In this document: in pieces, positions 1 through 12,447 of the stretch
How the letters are laid out: each line of letters starts with the position of its first letter
Position numbering within the stretch: the first letter of the stretch is position 1
DNA from: Cunninghamia lanceolata
Taxonomy: Eukaryota > Streptophyta > Pinopsida > Cupressales > Cupressaceae
NCBI GenBank assembly: GCA_027924645.1
Contig: BSBN01000047.1
Span: forward strand, 3,968,001 to 4,032,000
Length of the DNA: 64,000 bases
Reading direction: 5' to 3'
Notes under the pieces: generated by a model
What the model saw: the letters and a program-made list of their open reading frames with translations, nothing else
Told to the model about the DNA's origin: nothing
The model's database searches: none
Made by a program: the position numbers and the translations under genes

Positions 1-1915
1 TTAATTAAGGAAGGTAGTGAGAACCTATGTGAATCAGATTCCTAGTCTAAGAAAATACTTTCACGCAATTTCCCTAGCTGCAGATAAAGAGTTGTGCAAA
101 TATCTAGTGCCAAAAATTGATGCCCTTAGCGGAGAATGGCTCAAAGAATAGAAGGAATTGGTGTTTCTCAAGCATTCTAATAGGTACATGCTCTATGACT
201 TTTTGGATTTCTCTTTCCAAAGAAGGGTTAGGGTTTTTTAGTTGCAGTGAATACAGTTGGGTAGGGTTTATATTGTGAAAGGAATTCTCGAAGATTATTA
301 GCTATTAAAACTTGGTTACCCTACAAGAATTCTAATTTCCACCATGATTCAAAGATCAACTGGTTTGGTGGGGTAAAAAGAGGCTTAAATCAAGATATCC
401 TTGACTTATATTTCCTAGCTCTTCAAAGAAGGGTAAGCAAGCCTAGGGTATTGGTATTCTCTCATAGAAGATGATAGATATAATGGAAGATATCAGAGAC
501 CCTAGTATCCCTATCACTAGCTGTGAAATGGTCGAGCATTTCCATAAATATGCTCTACAATATGAACTAAGTTTGAAAATATATGGCATTTCAATGTGGG
601 TAAATTGGTTGTCCCTAATGTGTTTGTGAGCACTGATCTGGTGTATGCTATCAGTAGAGAATATGACCAAAATACTAGACAACTAAAAACACATGGGGTA
701 AAGTGTTTCTTACATTGAATTAAAATTTGATTGGAGAGGTCTTTGATCTGAACCCACGGGTGGATGCCAAAATTGATTTTAATGAATTATTCCATGAGCA
801 CAGGGTAGATAAAAGAAGCTACAGGGTGAAGTGGTTGCCACAACACATAATTGGTGAGAGTTATGAAGATGAGAAGATTCATTTGAGTGAAAGTGAACCA
901 CTTGATGTGGATACATTTAAGGATTATTTCAAGTTCACTTATATGGCATTATGTGAAGCATTAGGATTGGATTATAAGGTACACATACCTATTGATATGA
1001 TGATGTTAACTGCTAACATTCTGCATGGACATGTACATATGCTTTTTGATTTTGCTTCTTTCATTGCAGAGGAGATCCATAAGTAGCTAGTATTCCTCAA
1101 GACTGAAAATAAAAACCCTTACTTTAAACGGTATTCTCTATTGTGTCATATATTGCTATATAAAGGGAATGATAGATGGCATCTTGATTTAGGAGTGAAA
1201 CTCATAAGGCCAGATGGCTCACCTATGCCAATTCAATTTAGGACACACATATGGGAATCCCATTGTCATGCACAAAATTATTGTATTTTTTAGAAACATT
1301 TTGTGGGGCATGTGTTGTCCCTATTGGGATACTACAGGGATAGGTTATCCCCTACCTTCAAGAAGTGCCTAAGGCCATTGCAATTTATTTCAGGAAGGAA
1401 TTGGGATCACAATTTTGGGGATTGGTTCTTCCATAGTGATTACACAATAATAAGAGTTTATGGAGTTGAGGTGGAACCACACATTCTCCCTATTGTTGTA
1501 CTAGATAGGGTAGCTTTTCTTGAAGTATTATGGCAGCTAAATGAATCTAATAACCTACATCTAAGGAATCTAAAGAAAGGATCATTTCTCCCATCCAATG
1601 TTAAATTTTTTGATTTCATAATCATTGCCAAAGAGGGTCTTGACCTTCTAAAGACTAAATTGATGGATTATAGGATGACATCTGGCAATGTGAAAAGATA
1701 TGACCCTGCGCATTTCATTGATCAAACTAGGAAGTCAAGGGGGAGATTAGGATATGATCACCAGTTTGTCATTGCAAAAGATTTGATAAAAAATTGATAG
1801 ACTAGGGATGAAATTACCTCAAGAAGAGAGCATTGGGCACAAATTAGTGCTTGTGATGATAAGAGGAAGGAGGTGGAGCCTACTTACAAAGAGGCATTCA
1901 TGTCATTCTTTCTTA
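1..1915 (+). pseudogene. decayed uncharacterised TE-associated ORF
   Basis: Protein-like sequence is readable in several plus-strand blocks: about 10-235, 470-640, 727-1086 (119 codons), 1303-1797 (164 codons) and on to about 1915. Stops and frameshifts separate the blocks, so no single product can be made. I recognise no named domain. The order of features (a short 'IDF' patch, a long helical stretch with Leu-Cys-Gly-Leu, then a 'RYS.L.H.LLY' patch) resembles the N-terminal half of the long reading frame at 45599-49030, so I infer a distant relative. The left end is cut by the window. It could be a captured host gene or a coding module of an LTR element; I cannot tell which. Confidence 0.45.
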
Positions 1916-2143
1916 TACTTAAAATATTATGCATTCTAACAAACTCACTCCCAATAATAACATCATGTTTCCTAGATTTTAAGATGTGAAAATGATCTTG
2001 GGACCTAAACATGTAACATAGGTGTTGGATTTTCTAACAAGAAGCACAACATCATTATCTTATTCAATCTATTTATTGACTCCATATAATAAAAGAAAAA
2101 TAATTACAAGAATCATGCATCAATGAATCACTCTTCATTTAAC

Positions 2144-2161
2144 AATATTATTTGTTTATAG
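2144..2161. repeat. LINE A target-site duplication, left copy
   Basis: The 18-bp sequence aatattatttgtttatag here is repeated exactly at 5095-5112, flanking the LINE-derived segment. This length is typical of target-primed reverse transcription. Confidence 0.9.
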
Positions 2162-2162
2162 G

Positions 2163-2651
2163 TTGACAATTCCAAAAAGAAAGTCAGACTTAACACACAC
2201 TGGAAACCCCCTCCCAAAGATTGGATTAAACTCAATTTCAACAGAGCAGAAAAAAAAAAATACTGGGTTGGCTAACGGTGGCAAGATTTTCAGAGAATTC
2301 TATGGAGCCTTCATTGCTGCTTATGCGGGAGGTATCAGTATTCAATCTAATAATGTTGCTGAGGGGTTGGCTCTATTATGGGGCCTAAAAATTGTACACT
2401 CTATGGGAATAGACAAATTGCAAGTGGAAGGAGACTTGAAAATTAGTATAGATGCGGACCTTGGTAGGCCTATTAGTGGTTGGAAAATGAAGAGCATTAC
2501 AGAAGATATTGTTTGCTTACTATCTGGGTTCAAACAGATGGAGGTCAGGCATGTGTACCGCGAGGGCAATAAAGCAGCGGATGGACTAGCTAACCTGGGG
2601 CAGAGCCTGGACACTTGGCAATGCTGGAGAATTAAGAATAACCTACCATAG
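2163..2651 (+). pseudogene. LINE RNase H domain remnant
   Basis: This is the C-terminal RNase H domain of a plant LINE ORF2, which removes RNA from the RNA/DNA hybrid during retrotransposition. The Glu of the 'NNVAEGLAL' helix, the Asp of 'VEGDLK' and the final Asp of 'NKAADGLAN' are visible. The first strand is damaged: the usual 'KLNFDGA' reads 'KLNFNRA' and lies in a different frame from the rest, so the first catalytic Asp is lost and a frameshift is present. The domain starts immediately after the target-site duplication, which explains why no RT precedes it. Confidence 0.8.
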
Positions 2652-2701
2652 CAAATTCAAAACCTTATTGGTAAGGAGCTAAGACCCGCCCTTGGTCACT
2701 C

Positions 2702-4893
2702 ATGTTTATAAACCCTTATCGGTCTAGGGAGAGTTTGGGTGACCAGCTAGGATCCTGTATCAACTGCCAGCTGGACTTACATTTTAGAGATTGGGGTGCC
2801 ATGAAGTTGTTGTGCCAGATCAATCTTGTTAGTATTGGGTCATGTCTTCATAACAAAGGTTGCACTCGTAGCATGCTAAGATGGAGGTCCGAGGAGGGGT
2901 CTCACATGTCTAGGCACGTGAATTTTTGTGACTCCATCTTGACGCCGCTTAGCATGAATTACAATGATGAACATTTATTATTCATTAATTATGACAAGAA
3001 AGAGATAGATTGTTCACTCATGGTGAAAATTAGTAAGTACGCCACCCCCAGCAATAGAAGGGACGCGAAAATCATTGTTTTGTGTTTTAACAATGAAGTG
3101 GGGGAGTTGGGCTATAGTGCGATATTTGCTAAGTTCCATTCTGCTGCCTGCATTGCTAAGTTCCTTTCTGCTACCTGCATTGCTATTCCGGCTCTTAGTC
3201 ACTGGTGTAAAATGGGGGGGGGATAGGTCTCGCATGGAGTTGAAATCTTGTGAGGAATTCAAAAGAAACAAAACCCTTTGGCATATTTGCCAAGAGGGCG
3301 GGGTTGCTTCTTACCTGGAGTGTTTACAAGGTCATGATGAAATCCTTTCTATTCAGTTTCTGCGCTCCTACGAGGGCAGAAGGGTCAAGGTGGGAGAAGT
3401 GGGTTTTCATATTTTGGAAGAAGTGATTGGTTTGGCGATGGGGATGTCCATTGAAGAAACTAAACACCCCAGGAAAAGTAAAGTATCTGACATTGATGGT
3501 ATGTCATCTTTTCTCAAGACTCGGGAGGTTCTGCACAGCCTCCAGGGGGTTTCGACAGACAACTACTACCTCAACCCTGAGATGATGTATGTTATATGAT
3601 CATGAAATACTTCACTTTGGAGGGAAGATTCAAGAGATTCTTCCATTACCATTTTGCGCTGTTGAATCATTTTAGGCATAGCAAATTCATAAGCTTTCCT
3701 TTTTATTTACTCTCATCTTTGGAAACTTCCATTGTGACTACTAAAGAGCAACATGCTTTAGACCCTAGCAAGCCTAAGATCCTGCTCCACCAGGGGCTTA
3801 TCACGAGACTTTAAAAATTCCATCTCGCCCTCTGCCCACCTAAAGCCCTCACTCCTATTAGGGTTGAACCCCCTTAGTCACCTAATTTTGCCATGGGGAA
3901 GGATAAACCAGTTATTATAACAGAAGTCACCCCTGCTTCTTATGCCACCTCCATAAAAAATGACAAGAAAAAGTCTACTACGACCAGAAGCCTTGAACCC
4001 ACTACAGAAGACCTTACTCCCAAATCTCCTGCAATGACCCCTACTAAAAGAAAAATTTTACAAAGCAACCCTACCCAGGTGACCCCATAGAAGAAGAAGC
4101 AGAGTAGCTTTGAGGAAGAGAGTGGCACTGATAGTGGAATTAAGGCTACTAAGGCTACTATGGTCCAGTGGAGGAGGTTAGTTCTGAGGAGGGAAGCGGT
4201 AGTTTAGACAATGCTAGTGATGAGGACTTTACTATCACTGATAGCAAACCTCAAGTGCCGTTGACCAGGAGGTCGATGAGGCTCGCTGCCAAGCGTGCCT
4301 CTACTCCCTTGAGGAGGGTTGTCTCAGCGGTGGTTGTTGATACTATGGAGCCACAAGTTGAGGAATGGCCTGAAGAAAAGAATAAGGTGGATTTTGTGGA
4401 GCCGCAGAGGGATAAAGTTTCTAAAGATAAAAATAAGATGGATTCTATTAAGCAGCAGGGTGTGGGTACGGAGGGCAACAACAAAATGGATACAGTGGTG
4501 GCTGAAACAGAACAAATGGGGGGTGAATTTTTGGTGAATAAGGACAACAAAAATGATAAGATGGAGGTGGATGATGAGGGTCCCAACAATTTCCTCAAGT
4601 TCAATGCTCAAGGTTTGGACTCCATTAGCTTTGAAAAGAGGAAAAAAGGAATAGGTAAAAAGAAAAAAGGTGGAAAGAAGACTAGTAAAGACAAAGAAAT
4701 TGAAGCCCTTTCGTCTAGACTCAGTGAATTGGAGCGAAAGTTCAGGATTCTAGCTAAGTTTTCAGCAAAAGTGATGCATAGGTTTGCCACCACTCTGGCA
4801 GTACTTCAAGATGTTGAGCTTACGGGCAAAGGGATGAAGGACAAAAAATTGAAAGAGTACCAGGATGTTTTCCAGTTCTTGGTGGATGACTAG
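2702..4893 (+). pseudogene. ORF downstream of RNase H in LINE A (unknown function)
   Basis: I do not recognise this protein. Coding-like blocks run 2702-3226, 3075-3599, 3596-3814, 3893-4090 and 4168-4893 in shifting frames, so the product is broken. Block 2 holds a compact, charged helical region (key residues W in 'TLWHICQEGG' and 'LQGHDE'). Block 4 is a Ser/Thr/Pro/Lys-rich linker. Block 5 (241 codons) has a basic 'RRSMRLAAKR' nuclear-localisation-like patch, an acidic/Lys repeat stretch in which 'NKMD' recurs, a poly-Lys/Gly patch and a C-terminal coiled-coil-like segment ('EIEALSSRLSELERK'). Such composition would suit a nuclear nucleic-acid-binding accessory protein (inference). It lies inside the TSD-bounded element, between RNase H and the 3' tail. 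Confidence 0.55.
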
Positions 4894-5094
4894 GATAAGA
4901 TGTTCAGTTAGCCTTTGGAGGCCTAGTCTACTGCTGGTCTACTGTGTATGTGGTTCCTTGTTGCTTTTTGTCTTTATGTTTTATCTGCTAAAACTATGAT
5001 GGTTTTGCTTACATTGTAATAGTTTTTTGGTGCGCCTTTTTGGTTGTTCTGTACTGGGATCGGCGCCTTTTTTACCGCTTATCTTATTAAAAAA

Positions 5095-5112
5095 AATATT
5101 ATTTGTTTATAG
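5095..5112. repeat. LINE A target-site duplication, right copy
   Basis: Exact copy of 2144-2161, directly after the A-rich tail. Confidence 0.9.
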
Positions 5113-5562
5113 AATTCTTACTGATGGTCCTTTTAAGCATAATTTTTAATTTATTCATTTAACATAAATCAATCCACACATTTTTAATTCCCTTCCTCTT
5201 AAACATGAATTAATATTCTCTTGCTTACTTTTTCATACATTTGTTTTTAAATATATTTCTTTAAAATTTAGAGCACCTCTTTTACCTTGATGTAAGCCTT
5301 GCACAAAATAATTATCCTCTAAAAAAATTGACCATGGTTGAAATTAAATTTATGCACATTAGAGTTTAATAAGTGTTCTTCTTTATGCAAACAAATATAT
5401 CCTTTATCAAAAGGGAAAATTTATCACCATAGGCTCTTTTATAAAACAGTCCTCCCACAGGAAAACTTATGACTCCATTTGAAAAATATTTACACAAAGT
5501 GTTCTAATGTTTAAAATTGTTGATCTCATCTAAAATTAGCATATGTAAACACTCTTCTTTGA

Positions 5563-5895
5563 AATAACTTATACTATTTTTACCATACATCTTTCATCCA
5601 CTCTTAAAGTTAAAATAAACATTTCCAACCAATATATATATTTATAGAGTTGTCTAAAGTGGTTTAATTAACTTTAACTCTTAAATTGTAAACTAATAGA
5701 TATTTCAAAACATTGAAAAGTGGGGAATGTGAGTAGATTTTTCCTTGAAATAATCTCTTATCACTTTCAAAATTTAGAAAATTAACTCTAAAGTAGTTCA
5801 ATTAACTTTAAAACTTGTACAATAAACTAATAGATATTTAGAAAATTAAAAATTAGGCATGCCAAGAGAAAATTTCCCTCCCAAATAATCTCTTT
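5563..5895 (+). repeat. dispersed repeat, copy 1 of 2
   Basis: About 330 bp align by eye, with small indels, to 36917-37260. Shared landmarks include 'aaagttaaaataaacatttc', 'gagtagatttttcctt' and 'ccaaataatctc'. No coding content was seen. It could be a fragment of a non-autonomous element. Confidence 0.7.
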
Positions 5896-6142
5896 TAAAT
5901 AATTATGCCAAGAGGCGTAACCTACAGTGACAGCAAGGTGTAGAATGAGATGCATGTAAATAAACAAATGTTAAATTTTTTAATTAAATGGCCGACAAAT
6001 AAAACAATAAATAAGGATTAATTAAAAACTTGCCGATAAATAAAACAACAAAAATAAGGATTAATATAAATGTAAAAGACATTTGAATGGATACATCTTG
6101 CAAATTGCAAATTATAAAGTAGAAATAAATTGAGTGCCAAAA

Positions 6143-6271
6143 ACAAATAAGAAAGTGCAGCAAACAAGAAAGTGAACAAGAAGAATAAATACATCATATT
6201 AATTAATTATTTTGGAAAGTGCACCAAATAAATTAAAGTTGAAAAACTCCAAGTTACTATATTGTTATTTA
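6143..6271 (+). repeat. first half (A) of a tandemly duplicated unit
   Basis: The segment matches about 12585-12708 almost base for base (landmarks 'aagaaagtgcagcaaacaag' and 'ttggaaagtgcaccaaataa'). LINE B separates this copy from its natural continuation at 12488-12583. Confidence 0.8.
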
Positions 6272-6283
6272 TGTTTACATATA
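6272..6283. repeat. LINE B target-site duplication, left copy
   Basis: tgtttacatata, repeated exactly at 12476-12487. It lies next to the poly-A tail of the element (T-run on this strand). Confidence 0.85.
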
Positions 6284-6379
6284 GTTTTTTTTTGTAAAAG
6301 GGGTAAAAACTTTATTGAATCATAAAATCATTACAAAGCAGAAAGAAACACCCATAAGGGGCACAACTAAAATCAAGAA

Positions 6380-9300
6380 TTAAGTAACACCCAAAAAGCT
6401 CCTCATATCCTCCATAACCTAATCTTCAAGAACAGGGGCCAAATCACCAGGAAGATTGCCCCAATCATCCACATTCCAAGTCTCCATCTGCTCAAACGCC
6501 CATCTCGCCAAACCATCCGCCACCTTATTCCACTTCCGTGGCACATGACAAAAAGTAATAGAATCTAAAGCATTGCTCAGAGAAATAATTTGTTTGGCCA
6601 CCACTGCAAGTTGCCAGTTCACCTCCTCAAAATGTCTCTTATTCAGCATATCAATGACCACCTAAGAATCTGATTCACAAATAATCTGCCTCCAACCAAG
6701 GGCACAAGCATGCTCTAATGCCAGAAGGATAGCAAGAGCCTCCATGAGATTATTTGTATGCTGACCTTTATATATAGAGAAGAAAAAAATTACCACCCCT
6801 GAACTATCCATGCCAATGCCACCAACTCCAGCATGGCCAGGATTACCTCTGGAAGATCCATCAGTATTGATTTTCAGTTCCCCCATAGCAGGAGGACACC
6901 AGTGACTAGTACGACAGACCCTCACTCTCCCATGCCCATGATGAACCGTCCTCAAATGTTTCCATCCACCCCCAGAGAGATCTAGGGCGTCAACAACATC
7001 ACAGTCACCAGAAGCAACATGGACAGATAGATCACACTTAGCAGCCAAAGTTTCCTACAAACCCCCCAAAATCCTCAACCAGAGCTGACCAACAAGTAGC
7101 TTCTTGTCCAGAAAAATTCTACGGTTGCGCTCCAACCAAATATGTCAAATTATCAAACTAGGGCCAATGATCCAAGAAATGAGGAGAAAATAGGTCTTTA
7201 TAGGGGGAGGCCCCAGACTCCTCCAAAATCCTCTAAAGAAGAAGCATGTCTACATGGTATATGCCAGAGATTCCACCAGAAATGCCAAATAACTTTCGCA
7301 AAGGAACACTGAAAGAAGAGATGGGGGATGCACTCCTCATGCCCACCACACAAAACACACTTAGAGGGCCCCTGAAATCCATGTTTCCAGAGGTTCTCCC
7401 AAGTAAGGCACCTCCCTTGAACAACTAACCATGAGAAGAAGTTACACTTAGGCCAAGAAAACTTATTCCAAACCTGTTTCCACCATGAGATCTCTGAGCT
7501 CCCAAACATTTGCTTATCAAGAACTTGATAACTCGAGGCAACAATAAATTTACCTTTTGGATTAGGACCCCAAGCCAACACACCTCTCCCAGGAAGAGAA
7601 GTGCAGACACGCCTCGATAGGATCCCAACAAGCTCCTAATAATCCCCAACTGCCCCACTAGGAGGCCACTCCTGCGGAACCTTCCATCTATACACACTAA
7701 CTTGTCCCAAGTTATGAAGGGTTTTAAAATCAGCAACATGGCACCACCCAGCATCAATAAAATGTCTACTCAAATTCTATAGGTGGGGGTGGGTAGACAA
7801 AATGGGAGGATAACCATTCCAAGAATCATGCTAGAAGAGAGCATCCTGCCCCCCATTGCAAATCCAAAACAACCCTTGCTTGACCAACTTGGCACCCCTT
7901 TTGAGGGTACTCCAAATCATAGAACCCTTCCCCTCCAAACTGAAGCGGGCAACATCCACACTATTAACTGCATCCAGATACTTTGAGGTAAGAATTTTTG
8001 CCCATGATTGATGTTGCTGCGAAAACCACTGCCAATACAACTTAGCTGCTAAAGCTTGTCAATTCAAATCAGTTCTACGTAGACCCAGACCACCAGCCTG
8101 CTTCGGCATACAAATAGCTTCCCACTTAACCAAACTCCACTTCCTGTGAAGGAGGTTACCAGACCAAAGGAACTGCCGAGACAAACTCTCAAAGTCTTTG
8201 ATAAAGATGGAAGGTGCAGAGAGAACAAAACATATGTACAGAGGAAGAGCCTGCACCACTGACTTTAGAAGAGTCATCCTACCCAAAGAAGAGAGCCACC
8301 TGTTAGTCCAATGACTAACCAGATTTCTGAACTTATCCATAATCTCCTGCTAGAACAATTTAGGAAGCGAATGAATAGCAAGCAGAATACCAAGATACAC
8401 AAAAGGGAGAGTGCTAATCTAGAAATGAAGGATACCAGCAATTCTCCTCTGAATAGCCCGTGGAGTATGAAAGAAGTAAATAAAAGACTTCCCCTCATTA
8501 ATTTTCTGACCTGACGCAACCAAATAACAATCTAGAATCCTGCGCCAACCGCAAGCCTCCTCAACCTTGGCTCTGCCCATCAGAGTCATGTTATCAACAA
8601 ACTACAAATGTGACTAAGGGGGAATATTGCTTCCAAAACTCTAGCCCTTAATCAAACTAGTCTCCACCTAGGATCTAATAAACCTCCCCAAACCCTCCGC
8701 CAATAAGATGAAAAGATAGCGGGATAAAGGGTCCCCTTGTCTGAGCCCCCTAGAAGCACCAAACAACTCCGTCAGCTCACCATTAATCAGCACCGAAAAG
8801 GAAGGAGAAGTAACACAGCTCTTGACCCACTCAATCCATTCACCAGCAAAACCAAATGCTCCCAGAATCTTAAATAAGAAGGCCCATTTAACCCGATCAT
8901 AAGCTTTAGCCATATCTAACTTAATAAACATAGCTTTCTCTTTAGAATGATCCATAGAATGAAACATCTTAGCTGCAATGATGACACCATCCATAATCTG
9001 CCTACCAGCCACAAAACCCCCTTGCTCTTCAGAAATTAGCCTGCTTAGCTAGGGTTTCAGCCGCTTAGCAATCAACTTAGTAATAATCTTATAAACCACA
9101 TTACATAAGGCAATGGGCCTAAAAAGATCTAGAGAATTAGCCCCATCCTTCTTTAGGATGAGAGAAAGGAAGGTAGCATTCATGGATTTCAAAATTTGTT
9201 TATTCATGAAAGATTCCTGAATGACCTCCAACAAATCCAACTTAATCACTTCCCAGAACTCCTGGTAGAACTCAACCGGGAAACCATTAGGCCCTGGAGC

Positions 9301-10688
9301 TTTTCCCTTTTTCATCTAGAACACAATAGTTTCAAGCTCTGACAAAGAAATGGGATGAAGCAAAGAAGCATTCATTTCATTGGTGACTAAGGGCAGAATA
9401 CTATTCAAAATATCAGCTTCATCCTCCTCCGCAGGAAGGGAATCCTCATATAATAGAATAGAAAAGAAACAAACAGCCTCAGCAGAAATAGAAGCAGAGG
9501 AGGAGAGAATCTCCCCATTCGAAGACCTGAGAGAAGAAATGACATTGTCTTGTCTCCTATCTTTTACTGAATTGTGGAAGAAAGAAGTATTCATGTCTCC
9601 CACCTGAAGCCACTCGATTCGGGACTTTTGTTTCCAAATTTTTTTTCACGTAATTCCCATTCCTCAACTTCCTTCATAGCAGTAGCTTCCAGCAAACCCA
9701 GATCCTCAGTGAGGCCCTTATCACGAATCTACCTGGTGATCGAGTCCAAACAAGCTTGAGCAAACTGTTTTGCATGGAAAACATTACCAAAGTGTTGCCT
9801 ATTCCATCGTTTCAACCTATATTTCACATATTGGAGCCTCTTGGAGAAGGAGTACATAGCGGTCCCATGTGACGGCTTCCCCAAATTCCACCAACCAGGA
9901 AGAAGATCATGGAGGGAGTCATCTCTTAACCACATGAGCTGAAACTTAAAAGACTACTTTACACAACATCAAGGAAGCTCAGCAATAAGTTTGATTGGCC
10001 AATGATCAGAGCTCTGCCCATCCAAAATCTCAGAGCTAGTCAGCCACCTGTCCCCCAGCCAGAAACTGGACACCAAGAATCTATCCAGACATTCAGAAAT
10101 AGCAGCGTCCCCACATCTCCTGTTATTCCAAGTAAAGACCCTATTAACAGGGTTGATGTCAACCAAATTCAAGAGAGCCGCATTAACCTGCAAGAGATTA
10201 GAAGAAGGCTCCAAGTGAGCAATGCCTCCCCTCTTCTCTTCCAGAGAAACAACGACATTAGAATCCCCGGCTAAAATCCATGGGAGATAAGGATCCAAAG
10301 TCCTCACATATCTGAGAAAACCCCACAACTTTACCTTGCCATGAAGGTCAGCCGGAGCATAGATGTTAAAAAAGAGTATTCTCTCTCTAGACTCAAGATG
10401 AGAAGCAACACAAGAATTCAAACCTCTGCAAGAGTACCACCAAATTGGCTTGACTCTACGTGGGTCCCATAAGCATGCAACTCCACCAGAGCTACCAAGA
10501 GCACCGACACATTGACACTGACCACGACTCCAAATCTTCGAAGCCACAGTCATCATACTATCAACTGATAACTTAGTTTCCTAAAGGAACACCACATCAG
10601 GAGAATGAATACGAACCAAATCCCGAATAGCCTTTTGTCTAGGGATGCTATTCATACCCCTCACATTCCAAGAGAGCACAATCATCAT
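6380..10688 (-). pseudogene. LINE B ORF2: endonuclease/reverse transcriptase/RNase H polyprotein
   Basis: About 1,435 codons on the minus strand. The start ATG (10688-10686) overlaps the ORF1 stop as ATGA. Domains in order: AP-like endonuclease (10688 to about 9969; 'LSWNVRG' start, 'AGDSN', terminal 'SDHWPI' catalytic motif); linker (about 9935-9316); RT (about 9315-8250; 'GKAPGPNGFP', 'LDMAKAYDRV', 'GLRQGDPLS', then 'FVDN' at 8601-8590 where 'FVDD' is expected); thumb and zf-RVT type zinc region (about 7580-7250; 'CVLCGG...H...C'); RNase H (about 6890-6480; 'NTDGSSRGNPG', 'NLMEALA', 'CESDS', 'KVADGLA', all four acidic residues kept). In-frame stops include those near 10583, 9055, 8667, 8604 and 6664, mostly TAG at Gln positions. 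The natural stop is at 6382-6380. Confidence 0.9.
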
Positions 10689-12094
10689 TGGGGTTGGGAG
10701 AAGTGAGCATCAATAGTCCTCACCAAACCCGACTCAACCAATGTCTCACCAGCTAACTTTACCTTTTCTAGGTCCTTTTTTTTTCCAACCTTAAGAGGTT
10801 TCTCAGGAGCCCCTTTTTTGAGGGTTTTTGGTTGCAAACCCAAGGCTGGGGAGGGAGCCTTACTTTTTCCTAAGTTTGGAGTACCCCGCACTTCAAATAG
10901 AACACCACCAGCACTAGGAGAGCCACCAGAAGCCTCTAGCACCAAATCTAACGCACCTTGAATAGGAGCCAGAGGAGCCAATTCAGTGTCTATCTGAGTA
11001 CCCTACTTACCAAGCTGATCTAAACTAGGAATCACATTAGGCTGATCCCTAGGAACAACCTCAGTAAAAGATCCAACTGTTGCCTGCAAGTCCGCCTAAA
11101 AACCTTCCTTCTGGACCAAATCCTCTAACGTCTCAAATTGGTTGAAGGTTTCCTCCTCCTGCCTATCCTTGAGGGATCTGTTCAGGCCTTGACCACGATT
11201 ATGAGACTTAACCGGAATAAAACCTTCTTTATCAGCCCCACCTCCCTGCATGGGGGCTTTACCCTTGTCTACTTTCAAATCAGGCTGAGTAGGAGCATTA
11301 CTTGAACTAGCTGCACCAGAAGCTCAAGGACACCTCTGCTGAAGATGACCATATTCATGACATAGCTGACACATGAAAGGTAATGTCTCATAATCTAATG
11401 GTTGAGTCCAGGAGCAAGACCCAACAGTCATATCAATAGAATCTGGAAGCGGCTGGCTTAAATCAATTTCAACACAAACCCTAGCATAAGAAAAAATGCT
11501 CTTATTTAATGTTTGCTGTGAAGGACCAATAGGTTTTCCCAACAACAGCGCAATCGACTGCAATATATCACTTCTCCAGCATTCAAGCGGCAGCTGAGGA
11601 AGACGAACCCAAACTGGGATTTTAGAAGGTAACTCCTCCGCTGAGTTAAAGCCAGCATGCCATGGTTTGATGAAGAGACCCAATTGATTATAAAAATATG
11701 GGCCCCCTTCGAAGGCCCTATTCTGATCTGAGACACATGAAAAATCCACCATAAAGAAGTTATTTGCAGCCATCAAAATATCAAAATCTCCTTCCGGGTT
11801 CCATGTCTTGCGAATCCATGTATCAAGAAATGGGGGAGAAACCCTCATCCCCATGAACTTACAAATCAAAACATGATTGCAGTAGTAATTAATATCCTCA
11901 GCTACCGACTCCGATTTTATTACTAAAACCAGCTGCTCTTGGGCCCTCTCCAAGCATCCATTCACCTTTGGCAATTTAAGGGAACCATTTCAGACCACAT
12001 CCGATCTAGAAGAAGACTGAATGGGTATTTTGGCATCCTCCCTAGCCATGGAAGAAGCATGACTCACCATATCCAAAGGCAAATTCGAAGCCAT
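10685..12094 (-). pseudogene. LINE B ORF1: DUF4283-type RNA-binding protein with zinc knuckle
   Basis: About 470 codons from ATG at 12094 to TGA at 10687-10685, overlapping the ORF2 start. The N-terminal half (about 11974-11400) is the DUF4283-like fold found in plant LINE ORF1 proteins, with 'VWVRLPQLPLECW' as the landmark. It ends in a CCHC knuckle, 'CQLCHEYGHLQQRC', at about 11373-11327. The C-terminal half is a low-complexity Lys/Pro/Gly-rich tail that probably helps coat the RNA. A TGA near 11988 stands where the context suggests Trp, and further TAG stops lie near 11326 and 11095. Such proteins bind LINE RNA and form the cytoplasmic particle (family knowledge). Confidence 0.87.
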
Positions 12095-12417
12095 TTATAC
12101 CAAAGGAGTGAGGGCTCAAAATGCCCCCCCACACCATGCTGAATCCAAAGCAATGGCTCCAAATAGGTGCACCACCACAAGAGACAACACCTCAAAGGAA
12201 GAAACCCCCCCAACGTGTAGCAAACATGAACCAGATGACACATAATAAAAGAAAACCCAGAGTTGGAAACCCTTGAACCCTGCACACCACCACCCGCACC
12301 AAAGAACGCCTCACAGCCAGCTAAAACCAGAAAAAAGAAGAAACGAAGAAGAAGACCCAGTCCCCTTGATCTCCTGTTGACAAGCAAATCCCCTACACAT
12401 AGAGAATGCTCAAACCT

Positions 12418-12447
12418 GCAAGCTAGGGCTTGGGTGCCCTAGCTTGC
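12418..12447 (-). other. perfect 12-bp inverted repeat in LINE B 5' UTR
   Basis: gcaagctagggc, a 6-nt loop, then its exact complement, 28-57 bp from the element 5' end. It would fold into a strong hairpin in the LINE RNA leader. Confidence 0.8.

Larger units (their letters stand above)
2162..5094 (+). mobile_element. LINE A: 5'-truncated non-LTR element with RNase H and a further ORF
   Basis: A 2.93-kb segment lies between perfect 18-bp target-site duplications and ends in a short A-rich tail (5088-5096). From 5' to 3' it holds an RNase H remnant, a second long coding region (2702-4893) and about 200 bp of 3' UTR. Endonuclease and reverse transcriptase are missing, as expected for 5' truncation during insertion. 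The last 30 bp before the tail (a 'ttaccgcttatcttatta' type ending) closely resemble the end of LINE C at 34830-34852, so both were probably mobilised by the same LINE clade. The sharp TSD fixes both ends with high confidence; the coding parts are decayed by frameshifts. Confidence 0.9.
5113..6271. other. AT-rich noncoding DNA
   Basis: No coding signal on either strand. It contains a dispersed repeat (5563-5895) with a second copy at 36917-37260, and ends with a segment (6143-6271) that recurs at about 12585-12708. Confidence 0.7.

Noticed and set aside
4251..4611. Minus-strand frames opposite the LINE A downstream ORF.
   Set aside because: Antisense shadows of a Lys/Glu-rich coding block.
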